DNA of 64,000 nt from Bolinopsis microptera (lineage: Eukaryota; Ctenophora; Tentaculata; Lobata; Bolinopsidae). The DNA lies in NCBI RefSeq assembly GCF_026151205.1, contig NC_087075.1:1233911-1297910 (forward strand). Direction: 5' to 3'. The position numbers and the translations under genes were made by a program. This document shows, piece by piece, positions 14,401 through 27,100 of the stretch (position 1 is its first letter; each line of letters starts with the position of its first letter). A model generated the notes under the pieces. The model was not told where the DNA came from, searched no databases, and worked only from the letters and a program-made list of their open reading frames with translations.

Positions 14401-15376
14401 CAGGTACCTTACTTTTATCTGCTCTCTGAGTGCTCCTAAACAGGTACCTTACCTTTATCTGCTCTCTGAGTGCTCCTAAACAGGTACCTTACCTTTATCT
14501 GCTCTCTGAGTGCTCCTAAACAGGTACCTTACCTTTATCTGCTCTCTGAGTGCTCCTAAACAGGTACCTTACCTTTATCTGCTCTCTGAGTGCTCCTAAA
14601 CAGGTACCTTTCTGCAATTTCTTACTGGTACAGTGCAAACGAGATGTTGATAAGATTCCTGTCCATGAAGCTAGAAAATGTGGTTTTAACAAATTGTAAT
14701 AATCAATTGTTCAGTAATTGCTATTTCCATGTTTTAGTGAATCTAACCTCCCTACCAGACGTTTAGTGAAACCGTCAGTATTGGAAACTGTCGTGGGGCT
14801 GGTGTGAAGGCTGACGCTATCAACTCTAAGGACAAGGCCCCCAAGGTACCTTAAACATTTCTAGGCCTTTTTCTGGATCATCAATGTAGTGTTTTTCGAA
14901 TATGGGTTATAAATTATTTTAAGTTAAGATTAACTGAATTCGAAATTAACTGCGATAACATTATCTATCTCAGCCGAGTGGAGACTTCGCGTTTGATCCT
15001 CTGAAGGCAGATTATGGGCCACTGGTTAAGGCTTTGGTTATCAACCCTCCAAAGGTAGTATAAACTTACTAAAAATCATTACCACAAGAAATATAGAAAC
15101 AATTTTAAATGTTTATAAACATTAAAAATTCTTTTTATAAATAAAAAGAATTGAGCAATCATTTTTTCGCAATTTCATTTACAATGTTCAATTAACATTT
15201 TACTTCGACAGGGCTCCGTAGAATCGTGCACAAATGTTCCGGTGACGTTTCAATTCAGTCCTCCTAAGGAGTTGGCTGAAGTTGGTTCAAGACTTCAGTT
15301 CAATACCATGTTAACACTCAAAGGAGAGACAATCGAGCAGTTTAGGGTTAACTTTGTGGCAGAAATTGTCAAATGA
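2495..15376 (+). CDS. CFAP74: CFAP74-like cilia and flagella associated protein, 3' part (8 exons)
   Basis: Exons in consistent phase: 2495(gap)-3093, 4279-4431, 13208-13359, 13497-13596, 14183-14283, 14759-14845, 14974-15054, 15212-15376 (TGA at 15374), about 478 codons. The protein is a string of ASH/MSP-type immunoglobulin-like modules. Visible signatures are VDFSNVCIGQTKKLEL and LDLGHVMVGE (the 'DFG.V.vG' strand), FQCTPHSGNIPRGETQEV and VTVKFNPDH ('P..G.i..g....v.F.P'), and a C-terminal VTFQFSPPKE strand followed by LKGETIEQFRVNFVAEIVK. CFAP74 is an axonemal central-apparatus protein in this superfamily. The order of modules and the C-terminus match my recollection of CFAP74 better than HYDIN, CFAP65 or CFAP47, but the paralogue is not proven. 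The N-terminal part is missing at the gap. Exons 2 and 3 start inside the last copy of tandem arrays, and exons 4 and 5 end in the first copy of such arrays. Confidence 0.75.
3160..4292 (+). repeat. 45-bp acceptor-type array (about 25 units) before CFAP74-like exon 4279-4431
   Basis: Units of 45 bp, each ending with the acceptor ttgtgttcag and followed by g(a/c)acgctggacctg, the first 14 nt or so of the exon that starts at 4279. Two sites vary between units (a/g in gtataRaac, a/c after ttcagg). In the exon's frame the unit has an early TAA, so use of an upstream acceptor copy would truncate the protein. The long ORFs on both strands across this array are repeat artefacts. Confidence 0.95.
4546..5455. 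repeat. 31-bp tandem array (about 28 units), 40-bp variants at its right end
   Basis: AT-rich 31-bp unit containing agtactctagttatagtagg. The last four or so units are 40 bp, with an internal duplication of ttatagtag. It lies about 110 bp inside the intron after 4431. No exon edge is recognisable in the unit, so it is not clearly junction-anchored, unlike most other arrays here. Confidence 0.9.
5516..13269 (+). repeat. 76-bp acceptor-type array, about 102 units, before CFAP74-like exon 13208-13359
   Basis: Largest array in the window, about 7.7 kb. Each 76-bp unit has the acceptor tatatcacaacag followed by about 60 nt identical or nearly so to the start of the exon at 13208, which encodes NSNKSGILPFQCTPHSGNIP. 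The exon reads out of the final unit in phase (GG completes the split Gly codon). Polymorphic sites include gggCatatt/gggTatatt/gggAatatt, attAccg/attGccg and acagTaac/acagCaac. The attGccg form occurs mainly in the left third and gggTatatt mainly in the right half. One unit near 12730 carries a 2-bp insertion. Confidence 0.97.
13570..13920 (+). repeat. 39-bp donor-type array (about 9 units) after CFAP74-like exon 13497-13596
   Basis: The unit comprises gttagtttttag plus about 26 nt matching the exon's 3' end (cagaaccctctgtcac to acacac), so each copy ends in a potential donor acacac|gttagt. The first copy is the real exon edge (cagaaccatctg). In the exon frame the donor itself gives CGT TAG, so read-through stops at once. 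Confidence 0.93.
14246..14615 (+). repeat. 40-bp donor-type array (9 units) after CFAP74-like exon 14183-14283
   Basis: Each 40-bp unit is about 30 nt of exon 3' end (tttatctgctctctgagtgc through cctaaacag) plus gtaccttac of the intron. Each unit has a potential donor acag|gtacct. The first copy is coding (VFICSLSAPKQ). Confidence 0.94.
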
Positions 15377-15735
15377 TAGTCCTTGATTTGGTTTAAGAAT
15401 ATAATGCTTTGGACCATGATAAAATTTTGATTGTAAATACAATGTTTAACTGTAAATAATTTTAGATTTCCGAGACAGATCAAATGATTTTCTTTCTCAT
15501 CGTTTTTCTGGGACGTAAAATGTACAGTTTTGCTTGAAATTGTAACGCGCGTAATACTTATTGTATAGATTTGGGCGCCGTTTCTATGACAACAACGCGC
15601 ACACATTCTTCATTTGGATCAAAAGCAAGGCCGATGTCAAACAGTTGCAAAAGCAGACTCGCCTTGGACGATCGCCAATTTGCATCTTTCTTAACTTCCT
15701 CCCAACATTAGAGGTATGGATAAACGAAATGAACA
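15377..15735 (+). promoter_or_regulatory. Intergenic spacer between CFAP74-like and dynein genes, with a splice-acceptor-like site before the dynein start
   Basis: Only 359 bp separate the CFAP74-like stop from the dynein ATG. I see no canonical AATAAA in it. About 19 bp upstream of the ATG is a strong acceptor-like tract, tttcttaacttcctcccaac followed by attag. This suggests either a 5' UTR intron or trans-splicing of a downstream cistron. Promoter elements were not recognised. Confidence 0.45.
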
Positions 15736-18107
15736 ATGACAGAATCGCAGTCATTGGTAGCGCCTTATAACATCGGCTTGAACGAAAGAAATGAACTAGG
15801 TGTTGTAAGCGAAGCAGCTAGACGAATAGCAGCAGCCTCTGTACCTGTACTTTGCGGGTGAGTTGATTTAATGTGACATTTTCCAAATATCGTGTGCTAT
15901 GAAACACGAAAGCTAAATTGGTCTCTTGGGAGTATCTTATTTATGGTACACATTTAATGATCATTTTTCCAGAACTACTAGCTCGGATCACTTGATTACA
16001 CTTCTAGACTCAATTTCTCTACTATCTTCAGACCTTCAAGACCACTCTCAGGTACAATCAAAAGTTCTCATTGCCTTTAAAAACATTGAGTTCATTGGCG
16101 AAGTTTTGCCCATAACCAAATCTTTAACATTTACCCTTAGAATTAAATGTGTGGGTTTGATATTTCGAATTTAAAATGTCCGTTACTGCAGGTTAAACAC
16201 TACGTGGAGAGGATATGTTTTTATCTGGAAAGAAACCCCAACACAAAGCTACAGAGTAAAATAAAGCAGATATTCCCTAAGGTAATGAAGACGATCAGCC
16301 GTTCGTTTTGAATCTAAACATTGATAAATCATGAGTCATAAACTTATTCCATCTTAAGTCAGGACTAAAAACTCTTACCTCAGCTCGCTGCAGCATACAA
16401 ACGGCAGGTATGGCAGACGGGGACTCCACGTGCAACTCCTGCGCAGCAGCGCACGCAACATGCGGAGAAGCGCAGTCGTGCTCATCATGTGCCAGGCCCG
16501 GAGGTGTTTCTTCTTAGGGACGCTGAGGTTAGTCATAACCAAGCGGCAAGAAGTGTGTCAGTTGTTAGAAAGTTCTGCATTACCAGGACTCTTGTTATCC
16601 AAAAACTCCCAAAAGTCAATAACTAATATTAATCTAACTTTGTCCCAGGTCGAGAAAGTGGCACTGCTCACGACTAATATTAATCTAATTTTCTCCCAGG
16701 TCGAGAAAGTGGCACTGCTCACCATGGCAGACCTGCGGGACTCCCTCCCAAATGTGGCGTGCGAGATGGCGAGCTATGAGGCAGCTTGGCGGGGTGCTTT
16801 AGGGAGCACCGCCGCCGCCCTTAAACTTAGACTTGCAGACAACATTTCCAGTGATACTGTCCATTTGAGGGTTTGATTTTTAAGTATATAAACTTTGGTA
16901 AACGTTAATTGTACGAGTAAGTCGCGGTTAAATAAACGTTGGTAATTAAATTCTTAAACAACTTTATGAGTGTACTAGTGTACTAGTGTAACCTATTAAA
17001 CTAGTGTATTTCAAATGTTCGCAGGCAGAGGAAGTTGTGGAGCCACAAACAGTTGTAGAAGCAACTCGCAAATCATTCGTATTCCCCAAATCTAAACCCC
17101 CCAGAACTGGTCGAGAGGTTAGTTAGAGATTTAATTGTTATCAATTAGTTTAACTTATTGTAGATTATTTGATTGCAGTAAGGCTGAATACTGATATACT
17201 ATATTAGGAGAGGGGTGATCAATACTTGTCACGCGATCACCGCTTTCTTGTCACGTGATCACCGCTCTCTTGTCACGTGATATACCGCTCTCTCAGGTTG
17301 TGGACCACATCTTGTCTGGGATGCTGACCACGCAGACCTACATCGCCTACCTCAACAAACCCAACCCTACCAGGCCCTACCACCTCATCGTGGTACCCAA
17401 ATCCAAACTCCAGCCAGAACACTTTATCATGTCTTCTTTCGGTGTGATGCATGTGCTGCCCAACGGGGATAATGGTATTATTATAATAAATATAATGGTA
17501 TTATTATAATAAATATAATGGTATTATTATAATAAATATAATGGTATTATTATTATAAATATAATGGTATTATTATAATAAATAAATGGTATTATTATAA
17601 TAAATATAATGGTATTTGGTTTCTTGGTGTGTTTTGAGGGATGTTGCTCAAATTTAATACAAGTTACGGCAACAAATATTGATATTGCAGAATCATGCAA
17701 ACTCCTCTCGAGAACATTTGTTCAGTAATTAAATAGTAATATTAAATATTATTCGATCTGCAGAAGTGTACAGTTTATCAAAATGGCTGAGGAATGCACA
17801 GATCTATGATCATATCATCGATATACGTTTCTTCAAACATTTCAACCTTCTTCGTCACTTTCTACGGTATGGTTCTGAAAACTATCCTCGTGCAATTTTA
17901 CTTTAACTTAGTTATATTGTTAATTTTCATAGTACTTAAGCAAGTTTAAATAACGTAAAAAGTTGATGTAAATTAATTCCCAGATGGAGAATTAACGCAG
18001 TTCTTGAGAGGTTTGAAAGACACAGGAACATTATTCAGAACGATCTGCTAATTACTGTTCCTACCTTCGGTAAAAACCTCCTACAGATACATGCTCTTAT
18101 TTTCGAG
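15736..18107 (+). CDS. Dynein heavy chain exons 1-9 (N-terminal tail, residues about 1-368)
   Basis: Exons 15736-15857, 15973-16051, 16192-16281, 16384-16527, 16700-16870, 17025-17117, 17297-17474, 17764-17866, 17984-18107. The start ATG at 15736 is the only one that opens the frame of [20 protein letters not shown]. Exon 4 is unusually rich in R/H/Q/A ([19 protein letters not shown]). Exons 7-9 carry the conserved tail block from [11 protein letters not shown] to [19 protein letters not shown]. Exon 5 has a second, upstream acceptor copy (see the 51-bp duplication). Introns are short (about 100-300 bp), in contrast to the rest of the gene. Confidence 0.88.
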
Positions 18108-21100
18108 GTTTGGAGATAATATTAGTTTAAATTAATGAATAATTATTTTATAGACATAGTTTATAAACACACTAAAAATACACTGTGACATCGTTTCGAT
18201 TAGTTGATGGTGGAGCTGTAATTTTTTCATCAATGTTTGCAAGCAGATATTTGAATGAACTCGATTTTTACTGGTAAACGATTCGACAAATTATGGGCCG
18301 GCATAGTGCCGGAGCGGGTATGATCCGCTAACCTCCTCGTAACATGCGGTGCTCTACCAAAAAACTAATGATATACTTATGTCAGTATAGAACATACCCG
18401 GTACACTGATAATGTACTCTTCTAGTTGATGACGGTACCTAAGACCAGTATAGAACACATCATACCCGGTACACTGATAATGTACTCTTCTAGTTGATGA
18501 CGGTACCTAAGACCAGTATAGAACACATCATACCCGGTACACTGATAATGTACTCTTCTAGTTGATGACGGTACCTAAGACCAGTATAGAACACATCATA
18601 CCCGGTACACTGATAATGTACTCTTCTAGTTGATGACGGTACCTAAGACCAGTATAGAACACATCATACCCGGTACACTGATAATGTACTCTTCTAGTTG
18701 ATGACGGTACCTAAGACCAGTATAGAACACATCATACCCGGTACACTGATAATGTACTCTTCTAGTTGATGACGGTACCTAAGACCAGTATAGAACACAT
18801 CATACCCGGTACACTGATAATGTACTCTTCTAGTTGATGACGGTACCTAAGACCAGTATAGAACACATCATACCCGGTACACTGATAATGTACTCTTCTA
18901 GTTGATGACGGTACCTAAGACCAGTATAGAACACATCATACCCGGTACACTGATAATGTACTCTTCTAGTTGATGACGGTACCTAAGACCAGTATAGAAC
19001 ACATCATACCCGGTACACTGATAATGTACTCTTCTAGTTGATGACGGTACCTAAGACCAGTATAGAACACATCATACCCGGTACACTGATAATGTACTCT
19101 TCTAGTTGATGACGGTACCTAAGACCAGTATAGAACACATCATACCCGGTACACTGATAATGTACTCTTCTAGTTGATGACGGTACCTAAGACCAGTATA
19201 GAACACATCATACCCGGTACACTGATAATGTACTCTTCTAGTTGATGACGGTACCTAAGACCAGTATAGAACACATCATACCCGGTACACTGATAATGTA
19301 CTCTTCTAGTTGATGACGGTACCTAAGACCAGTATAGAACACATCATACCCGGTACACTGATAATGTACTCTTCTAGTTGATGACGGTACCTAAGACCAG
19401 TATAGAACACATCATACCCGGTACACTGATAATGTACTCTTCTAGTTGATGACGGTACCTAAGACCAGTATAGAACACATCATACCCGGTACACTGATAA
19501 TGTACTCTTCTAGTTGATGACGGTACCTAAGACCAGTATAGAACACATCATACCCGGTACACTGATAATGTACTCTTCTAGTTGATGACGGTACCTAAGA
19601 CCAGTATAGAACACATCATACCCGGTACACTGATAATGTACTCTTCTAGTTGATGACGGTACCTAAGACCAGTATAGAACACATCATACCCGGTACACTG
19701 ATAATGTACTCTTCTAGTTGATGACGGTACCTAAGACCAGTATAGAACACATCATACCCGGTACACTGATAATGTACTCTTCTAGTTGATGACGGTACCT
19801 AAGACCAGTATAGAACACATCATACCCGGTACACTGATAATGTACTCTTCTAGTTGATGACGGTACCTAAGACCAGTATAGAACACATCATACCCGGTAC
19901 ACTGATAATGTACTCTTCTAGTTGATGACGGTACCTAAGACCAGTATAGAACACATCATACCCGGTACACTGATAATGTACTCTTCTAGTTGATGACGGT
20001 ACCTAAGACCAGTATAGAACACATCATACCCGGTACACTGATAATGTACTCTTCTAGTTGATGACGGTACCTAAGACCAGTATAGAACACATCATACCCG
20101 GTACACTGATAATGTACTCTTCTAGTTGATGACGGTACCTAAGACCAGTATAGAACACATCATACCCGGTACACTGATAATGTACTCTTCTAGTTGATGA
20201 CGGTACCTAAGACCAGTATAGAACACATCATACCCGGTACACTGATAATGTACTCTTCTAGTTGATGACGGTACCTAAGACCAGTATAGAACACATCATA
20301 CCCGGTACACTGATAATGTACTCTTCTAGTTGATGACGGTACCTAAGACCAGTATAGAACACATCATACCCGGTACACTGATAATGTACTCTTCTAGTTG
20401 ATGACGGTACCTAAGACCAGTATAGAACACATCATACCCGGTACACTGATAATGTACTCTTCTAGTTGATGACGGTACCTAAGACCAGTATAGAACACAT
20501 CATACCCGGTACACTGATAATGTACTCTTCTAGTTGATGACGGTACCTAAGACCAGTATAGAACACATCATACCCGGTACACTGATAATGTACTCTTCTA
20601 GTTGATGACGGTACCTAAGACCAGTATAGAACACATCATACCCGGTACACTGATAATGTACTCTTCTAGTTGATGACGGTACCTAAGACCAGTATAGAAC
20701 ACATCATACCCGGTACACTGATAATGTACTCTTCTAGTTGATGACGGTACCTAAGACCAGTATAGAACACATCATACCCGGTACACTGATAATGTACTCT
20801 TCTAGTTGATGACGGTACCTAAGACCAGTATAGAACACATCATACCCGGTACACTGATAATGTACTCTTCTAGTTGATGACGGTACCTAAGACCAGTATA
20901 GAACACATCATACCCGGTACACTGATAATGTACTCTTCTAGTTGATGACGGTACCTAAGACCAGTATAGAACACATCATACCCGGTACACTGATAATGTA
21001 CTCTTCTAGTTGATGACGGTACCTAAGACCAGTATAGAACACATCATACCCGGTACACTGATAATGTACTCTTCTAGTTGATGACGGTACCTAAGACCAG

Positions 21101-24100
21101 TATAGAACACATCATACCCGGTACACTGATAATGTACTCTTCTAGTTGATGACGGTACCTAAGACCAGTATAGAACACATCATACCCGGTACACTGATAA
21201 TGTACTCTTCTAGTTGATGACGGTACCTAAGACCAGTATAGAACACATCATACCCGGTACACTGATAATGTACTCTTCTAGTTGATGACGGTACCTAAGA
21301 CCAGTATAGAACACATCATACCCGGTACACTGATAATGTACTCTTCTAGTTGATGACGGTACCTAAGACCAGTATAGAACACATCATACCCGGTACACTG
21401 ATAATGTACTCTTCTAGTTGATGACGGTACCTAAGACCAGTATAGAACACATCATACCCGGTACACTGATAATGTACTCTTCTAGTTGATGACGGTACCT
21501 AAGACCAGTATAGAACACATCATACCGGTACACTGATAATGTAACTCTTCTAGTTGATGACGGTACCTAAGACCAGTATAGAACACATCATACCCGGTAC
21601 ACTGATAATGTACTCTTCTAGTTGATGACGGTACCTAAGACCAGTTATATAACACATCATACCCGGTACACTGATAATGTACTCTTTCTAGTTGATGACG
21701 GTACCTAAGACCAGTATAGAACACATCATACCCGGTACACTGATAATGTACTCTTCTAGTAGATGACGGTACCTAAGACCAGTATAGAACACATCATACC
21801 CGGTACACTGATAATGTACTCTTCTAGTTGATGATGGTACCTAAGACCCGTATAGAACACATCATACCCGGTACACTGATAATGTACTCTTCTAGTTGAT
21901 GACGGTACCTAAGACCAGTATAGAACACATCATACCCGGTACACTGATAATGTACTCTTCTAGTTGATGACGGTACCTAAGACCAGTATAGAACACATCA
22001 TACCCGGTACACTGATAATGTACTCTTCTAGTTGATGACGGTACCTAAGACCAGTATAGAACACATCATACCCGGTACACTGATAATGTACTCTTCTAGT
22101 TGATGACGGTACCTAAGACCAGTATAGAACACATCATACCCGGTACACTGATAATGTACTCTTCTAGCTGATGACGGTACCTAAGGCCAGTATAGAACAC
22201 ATCATACCCGGTACACTGATAATGTACTCTTCTAGTTGATGACGGTACCTAAGACCAGTATAGAACACATCATACCCGGTACACTGATAATGTACTCTTC
22301 TAGTTGATGACGGTACCTAAGACCAGTATAGAACACATCATACCCGGTACACTGATAATGTACTCTTCTAGTTGATGACGGTACCTAAGACCAGTATAGA
22401 ACACATCATACCCGGTACACTGATAATGTACTCTTCTAGTTGATGACGGTACCTAAGACCAGTATAGAACACATCATACCCGGTACACTGATAATGTACT
22501 CTTCTAGTTGATGACGGTACCTAAGACCAGTATAGAACACATCATACCCGGTACACTGATAATGTACTCTTCTAGCTGATGACGGTACCTAAGGCCAGTA
22601 TAGAACACATCATACCCGGTACACTGATAATGTACTCTTCTAGTTGATGACGGTACCTAAGACCAGTATAGAACACATCATACCCGGTACACTGATAATG
22701 TACTCTTCTAGTTGATGACGGTACCTAAGACCAGTATAGAACACATCATACCCGGTACACTGATAATGTACTCTTCTAGTTGATGACGGTACCTAAGACC
22801 AGTATAGAACACATCATACCCGGTACACTGATAATGTACTCTTCTAGTTGATGACGGTACCTAAGACCAGTATAGAACACATCATACCCGGTACACTGAT
22901 AATGTAATCTTCTAGTTGATGACGGTACCTAAGACCAGTATAGAACACATCATACCCGGTACACTGATAATGTACTCTTCTAGTTGATGACGGTACCTAA
23001 GACCAGTATAGAACACATCATACCCGGTACACTGATAATGTACTCTTCTAGTTGATGACGGTACCTAAGACCAGTATAGAACACATCATACCTGGTACAC
23101 TGATAATGTACTCTTCTAGTTGATGACGGTACCTAAGACCAGTATAGAACACATCATACCCGGTACACTGATAATGTACTCTTCTAGTTGATGAAGGTAC
23201 CTAAGACCAGTATAGAACACATCATACCCGGTACACTGATAATGTACTCTTCTAGTTGATGACGGTACCTAAGACCAGTATAGAACACATCATACCCGGT
23301 ACACTGATAATGTACTCTTCTAGTTGATGACGGTACCTAAGACCAGTATAGAACACATCATACCCGGTACACTGATAATGTACTCTTCTAGTTGATGACG
23401 GTACCTAAGACCAGTATAGAACACATCATACCCGGTACACTGATAATGTACTCTTCTAGTTGATGACGGTACCTAATACCAGTATAGAACACATCATACC
23501 CGGTACACTGATAATGTACTCTTCTAGTTGATGACGGTACCTAAGACCAGTATAGAACACATCATACCCGGTACACTGATAATGTACTCTTCTAGTTGAT
23601 GACGGTACCTAAGACCAGTATAGAACACATCATACCCGGTACACTGATAATGTACTCTTCTAGTTGATGACGGTACCTAAGACCAGTATAGAACACATCA
23701 TACCTGGTACACTGATAATGTACTCTTCTAGTTGATGACGGTACCTAAGACCAGTATAGAACACATCATACCCGGTACACTGATAATGTACTCTTCTAGT
23801 TGATGACGGTACCTAAGACCAGTATAGAACACATCATACCCGGTACACTGATAATGTACTCTTCTAGTTGATGACGGTACCTAAGACCAGTATAGAACAC
23901 ATCATACCCGGTACACTGATAATGTACTCTTCTAGTTGATGACGGTACCTAAGACCAGTATAGAACACATCATACCCGGTACACTGATAATGTACTCTTC
24001 TAGTTGATGACGGTACCTAATACCAGTATAGAACACATCATACCCGGTACACTGATAATGTACTCTTCTAGTTGATGACGGTACCTAAGACCAGTATAGA

Positions 24101-27100
24101 ACACATCATACCCGGTACACTGATAATGTACTCTTCTAGTTGATGACGGTACCTAAGACCAGTATAGAACACATCATACCCGGTACACTGAAGAACTTCT
24201 CCGATACCGCTAAGAAGCAGCTGCAGTTTCTGATAAAGTACATCACCAGATTCCTTCATTACACCAAACAACTAGACGCCACCGCTGACCAGGTAACAAG
24301 TTGTAGGTAACCAGGTAACCAGGTAACCAGCTAACCAGGTAACCAGGTAATCAGGTAACCAGGTAACCAGGTAACCAGGTAAACAGGTAACCAGGTAACC
24401 AGGTAACCAGGTAACCAGGTAACCAGGTAACCAGGTAACCAGGTAACCAGGTAACCAGGTAACCAGGTAACCAGTTGTAGGTATTTTATAGGAACACACA
24501 AAACGTCTGATCTGTGTCATGTGTGTCCACTCGAACGTGGACGCGAAAATAGGTAGGTTTCTGAGCAAGAGTTTAATTAAATTACATACTACATACTACA
24601 TACTACATACTACATACTACATACTACATACTACATACTACATACTACATACTACATGCTACATACTACATACTACATACTACATACTACATACTACATA
24701 CTACATACTACATACTACATACTACATACTACATACTACATACTACATACTACATACTACATACTACATACTACATACTACATACTACATACTACATACT
24801 ACATACTACATACTACATACTACATACTACATACTACATACTACATACTACATACTACATACTACATACTAAGATACTACATACTACATACTACATACTA
24901 CATACTACATACTACATACTACATACTACATACTACATACTACATACTACATACTACATACTACATACTACATACTACATACTACATACTACATACTAAG
25001 ATACTACATACTACATACTACATACTACATACTACATACTACATACTACATACTACATACTACATACTACATACTACATACTACATACTACATACTACAT
25101 ACTAAGATACTACATACTACATACTACATACTACATACTACATACTACATACTACATACTACATAATACATTACACTTGTCCATTACACCTCTCCCCCAG
25201 TATCTAACTAGTCGGCTGCAAGACGCTACAGTGAACAACAGACCTTCACCTGATTACCTGACAAACCCTATCTCGGTACAGAAAGAAAAGAAGCACATGA
25301 GACTGCAGTACCTGCAACTGTGTCGCAGTCAGCACTCCTGCCTTCCTAATTACAGGTTAATTTATTCAAGCTTCAAACCATTCTTAGCTGAACAGACAAT
25401 TGAATACGAAACTCTCTGCCTTTTAAAATAAAAGTTGTTTTGTACGATCTTAATCAACGAACTATTTTATCATCCGGCAGGAGATCAGTACAGTTTATGG
25501 TTCAGAATCTGGTGGTTAACTTCGTTGCAGACTCGACTATTCACCTGGTGAGATTATAATATTCTACTTGTTTAAAGATAAGAGAACCCTAATGTGGTAT
25601 GTATGTAGCGTGTGTACTATCGGGAACATTAATTTTTTTATAATAAATATCATTGCAGATCGGAAAGATAGAGAATTTCATCGGTGAAGGTTCGGGCTCG
25701 TTGGTAACAATAAACCTGGTGTACGGATTAAGCAGTGAGTCTGAGGATGTAATCATCAGTTACCCTCCTATAGACAATATAGAGTCTACTCTCTTCTCAC
25801 TGCTCCCCAACATTGCATCAGCAGGTACTTACAATTACTATTTCTCTTTCTCCTTCCCTTTCTCTTTCTCTTACCCTCCTATAGACAATATAGAGTCTAC
25901 TCTCTTCTCACTCCTCCCCAACATCGCATCAGCAGGTACTTACAATTAATCATTCCTTCTCAATAGTAAAAAACATATCACACGTTGTTGTTCCGTTGTA
26001 GACAAAGAAAAATAATCATTTTAATTAAACACCGAAAATACAGAATAAAAAACTCTTGAAAGCTGAAACAAATCGTATATAAAATTAAGAACAACAATAA
26101 ATCAACTGGAACTCAATTATCAGTACTTGCGATTCCAATTATGTACACAAATGTCTTACTCTTAGTTTGAAACAACAAATATTTCCACATCGTACCCAGC
26201 AATATAATACCCATTATCAGTGCGGAACTCCACTGTATCCCCCATCTTGCAACTAGTGTCCGGTGCAGTGTCCGGTGCAGTGTCCGGTGCAGTGTCCAGT
26301 GCAGTGTCCGATGCAGTATCCGGTGCAGCATTTTCCGCGTACACTGAAAGTTTGAACTCCCTACAAGTGTAGCCCTTACAAACCCCACACTCCCTCTGTG
26401 TACACATGTGAGTGTGATTGTTCCTTCTCTTCAAGCTCCGGTACCTCACCACTCTGCTTACACAGTACACCCCGTCTAGTGTTATCTTTAGCCAGGCTAT
26501 ACCAGTGTCATCGGGCATGGTGATAGATTTGGTTAACAGGTCACAATCTACCGCGTACTCTGCAACGTACGTGCGAAATGTTCGAGAATGTTCCGCCGAA
26601 ATTGGTCTTATACTAATCTCGCCCTCCTCTGTGGGCTCCTCGAATCCTGGATATTCCTCAAATCCTGATAATGTATAGTGCAGTGTAGTTTTTAGGAAAT
26701 TTCCAACTTCGAATACACGGTTATCATTTATGATTTAAGTATTTAATTCAGAACTTGTTAGTTTTCCACGGTTAATGCTTGTGTAACGATCACCTAAAAC
26801 ACTTTAAATCAATACATTTAAGAGAAAGCCTGTCATGTAACCTCAACATGTGCCTTACTAAATACAAGGTATGTATTAGATAACGTACCATGACAGAGAA
26901 GGAGAGATAAGATTAAGATAAAGATACGGAGAGAGCTCATTGTAGATAAGAGTTGACAAGAGTCGAGTCTTCCTTCCACTGTAGCAGCACTCTGCAAGCC
27001 TACATAAAACTACACAGTTGGGAGTTATTGTGACGATACCACGTGACGTGACGTCATACCACGTGACGTGACGTCATACCACATGACGTGACGTCATACC

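Noticed and set aside
15295-15606. 103-aa minus ORF across the CFAP74-like 3' end
   Set aside because: Antisense to a conserved exon and spacer, no motif.
15561-15770. 69-aa + ORF before the dynein start
   Set aside because: Ends in a stop in a frame different from the dynein start, and contains the acceptor-like tract.
24519-25105. LHTTYYI repeat ORFs
   Set aside because: 7-bp microsatellite; three-frame openness, no gene features.
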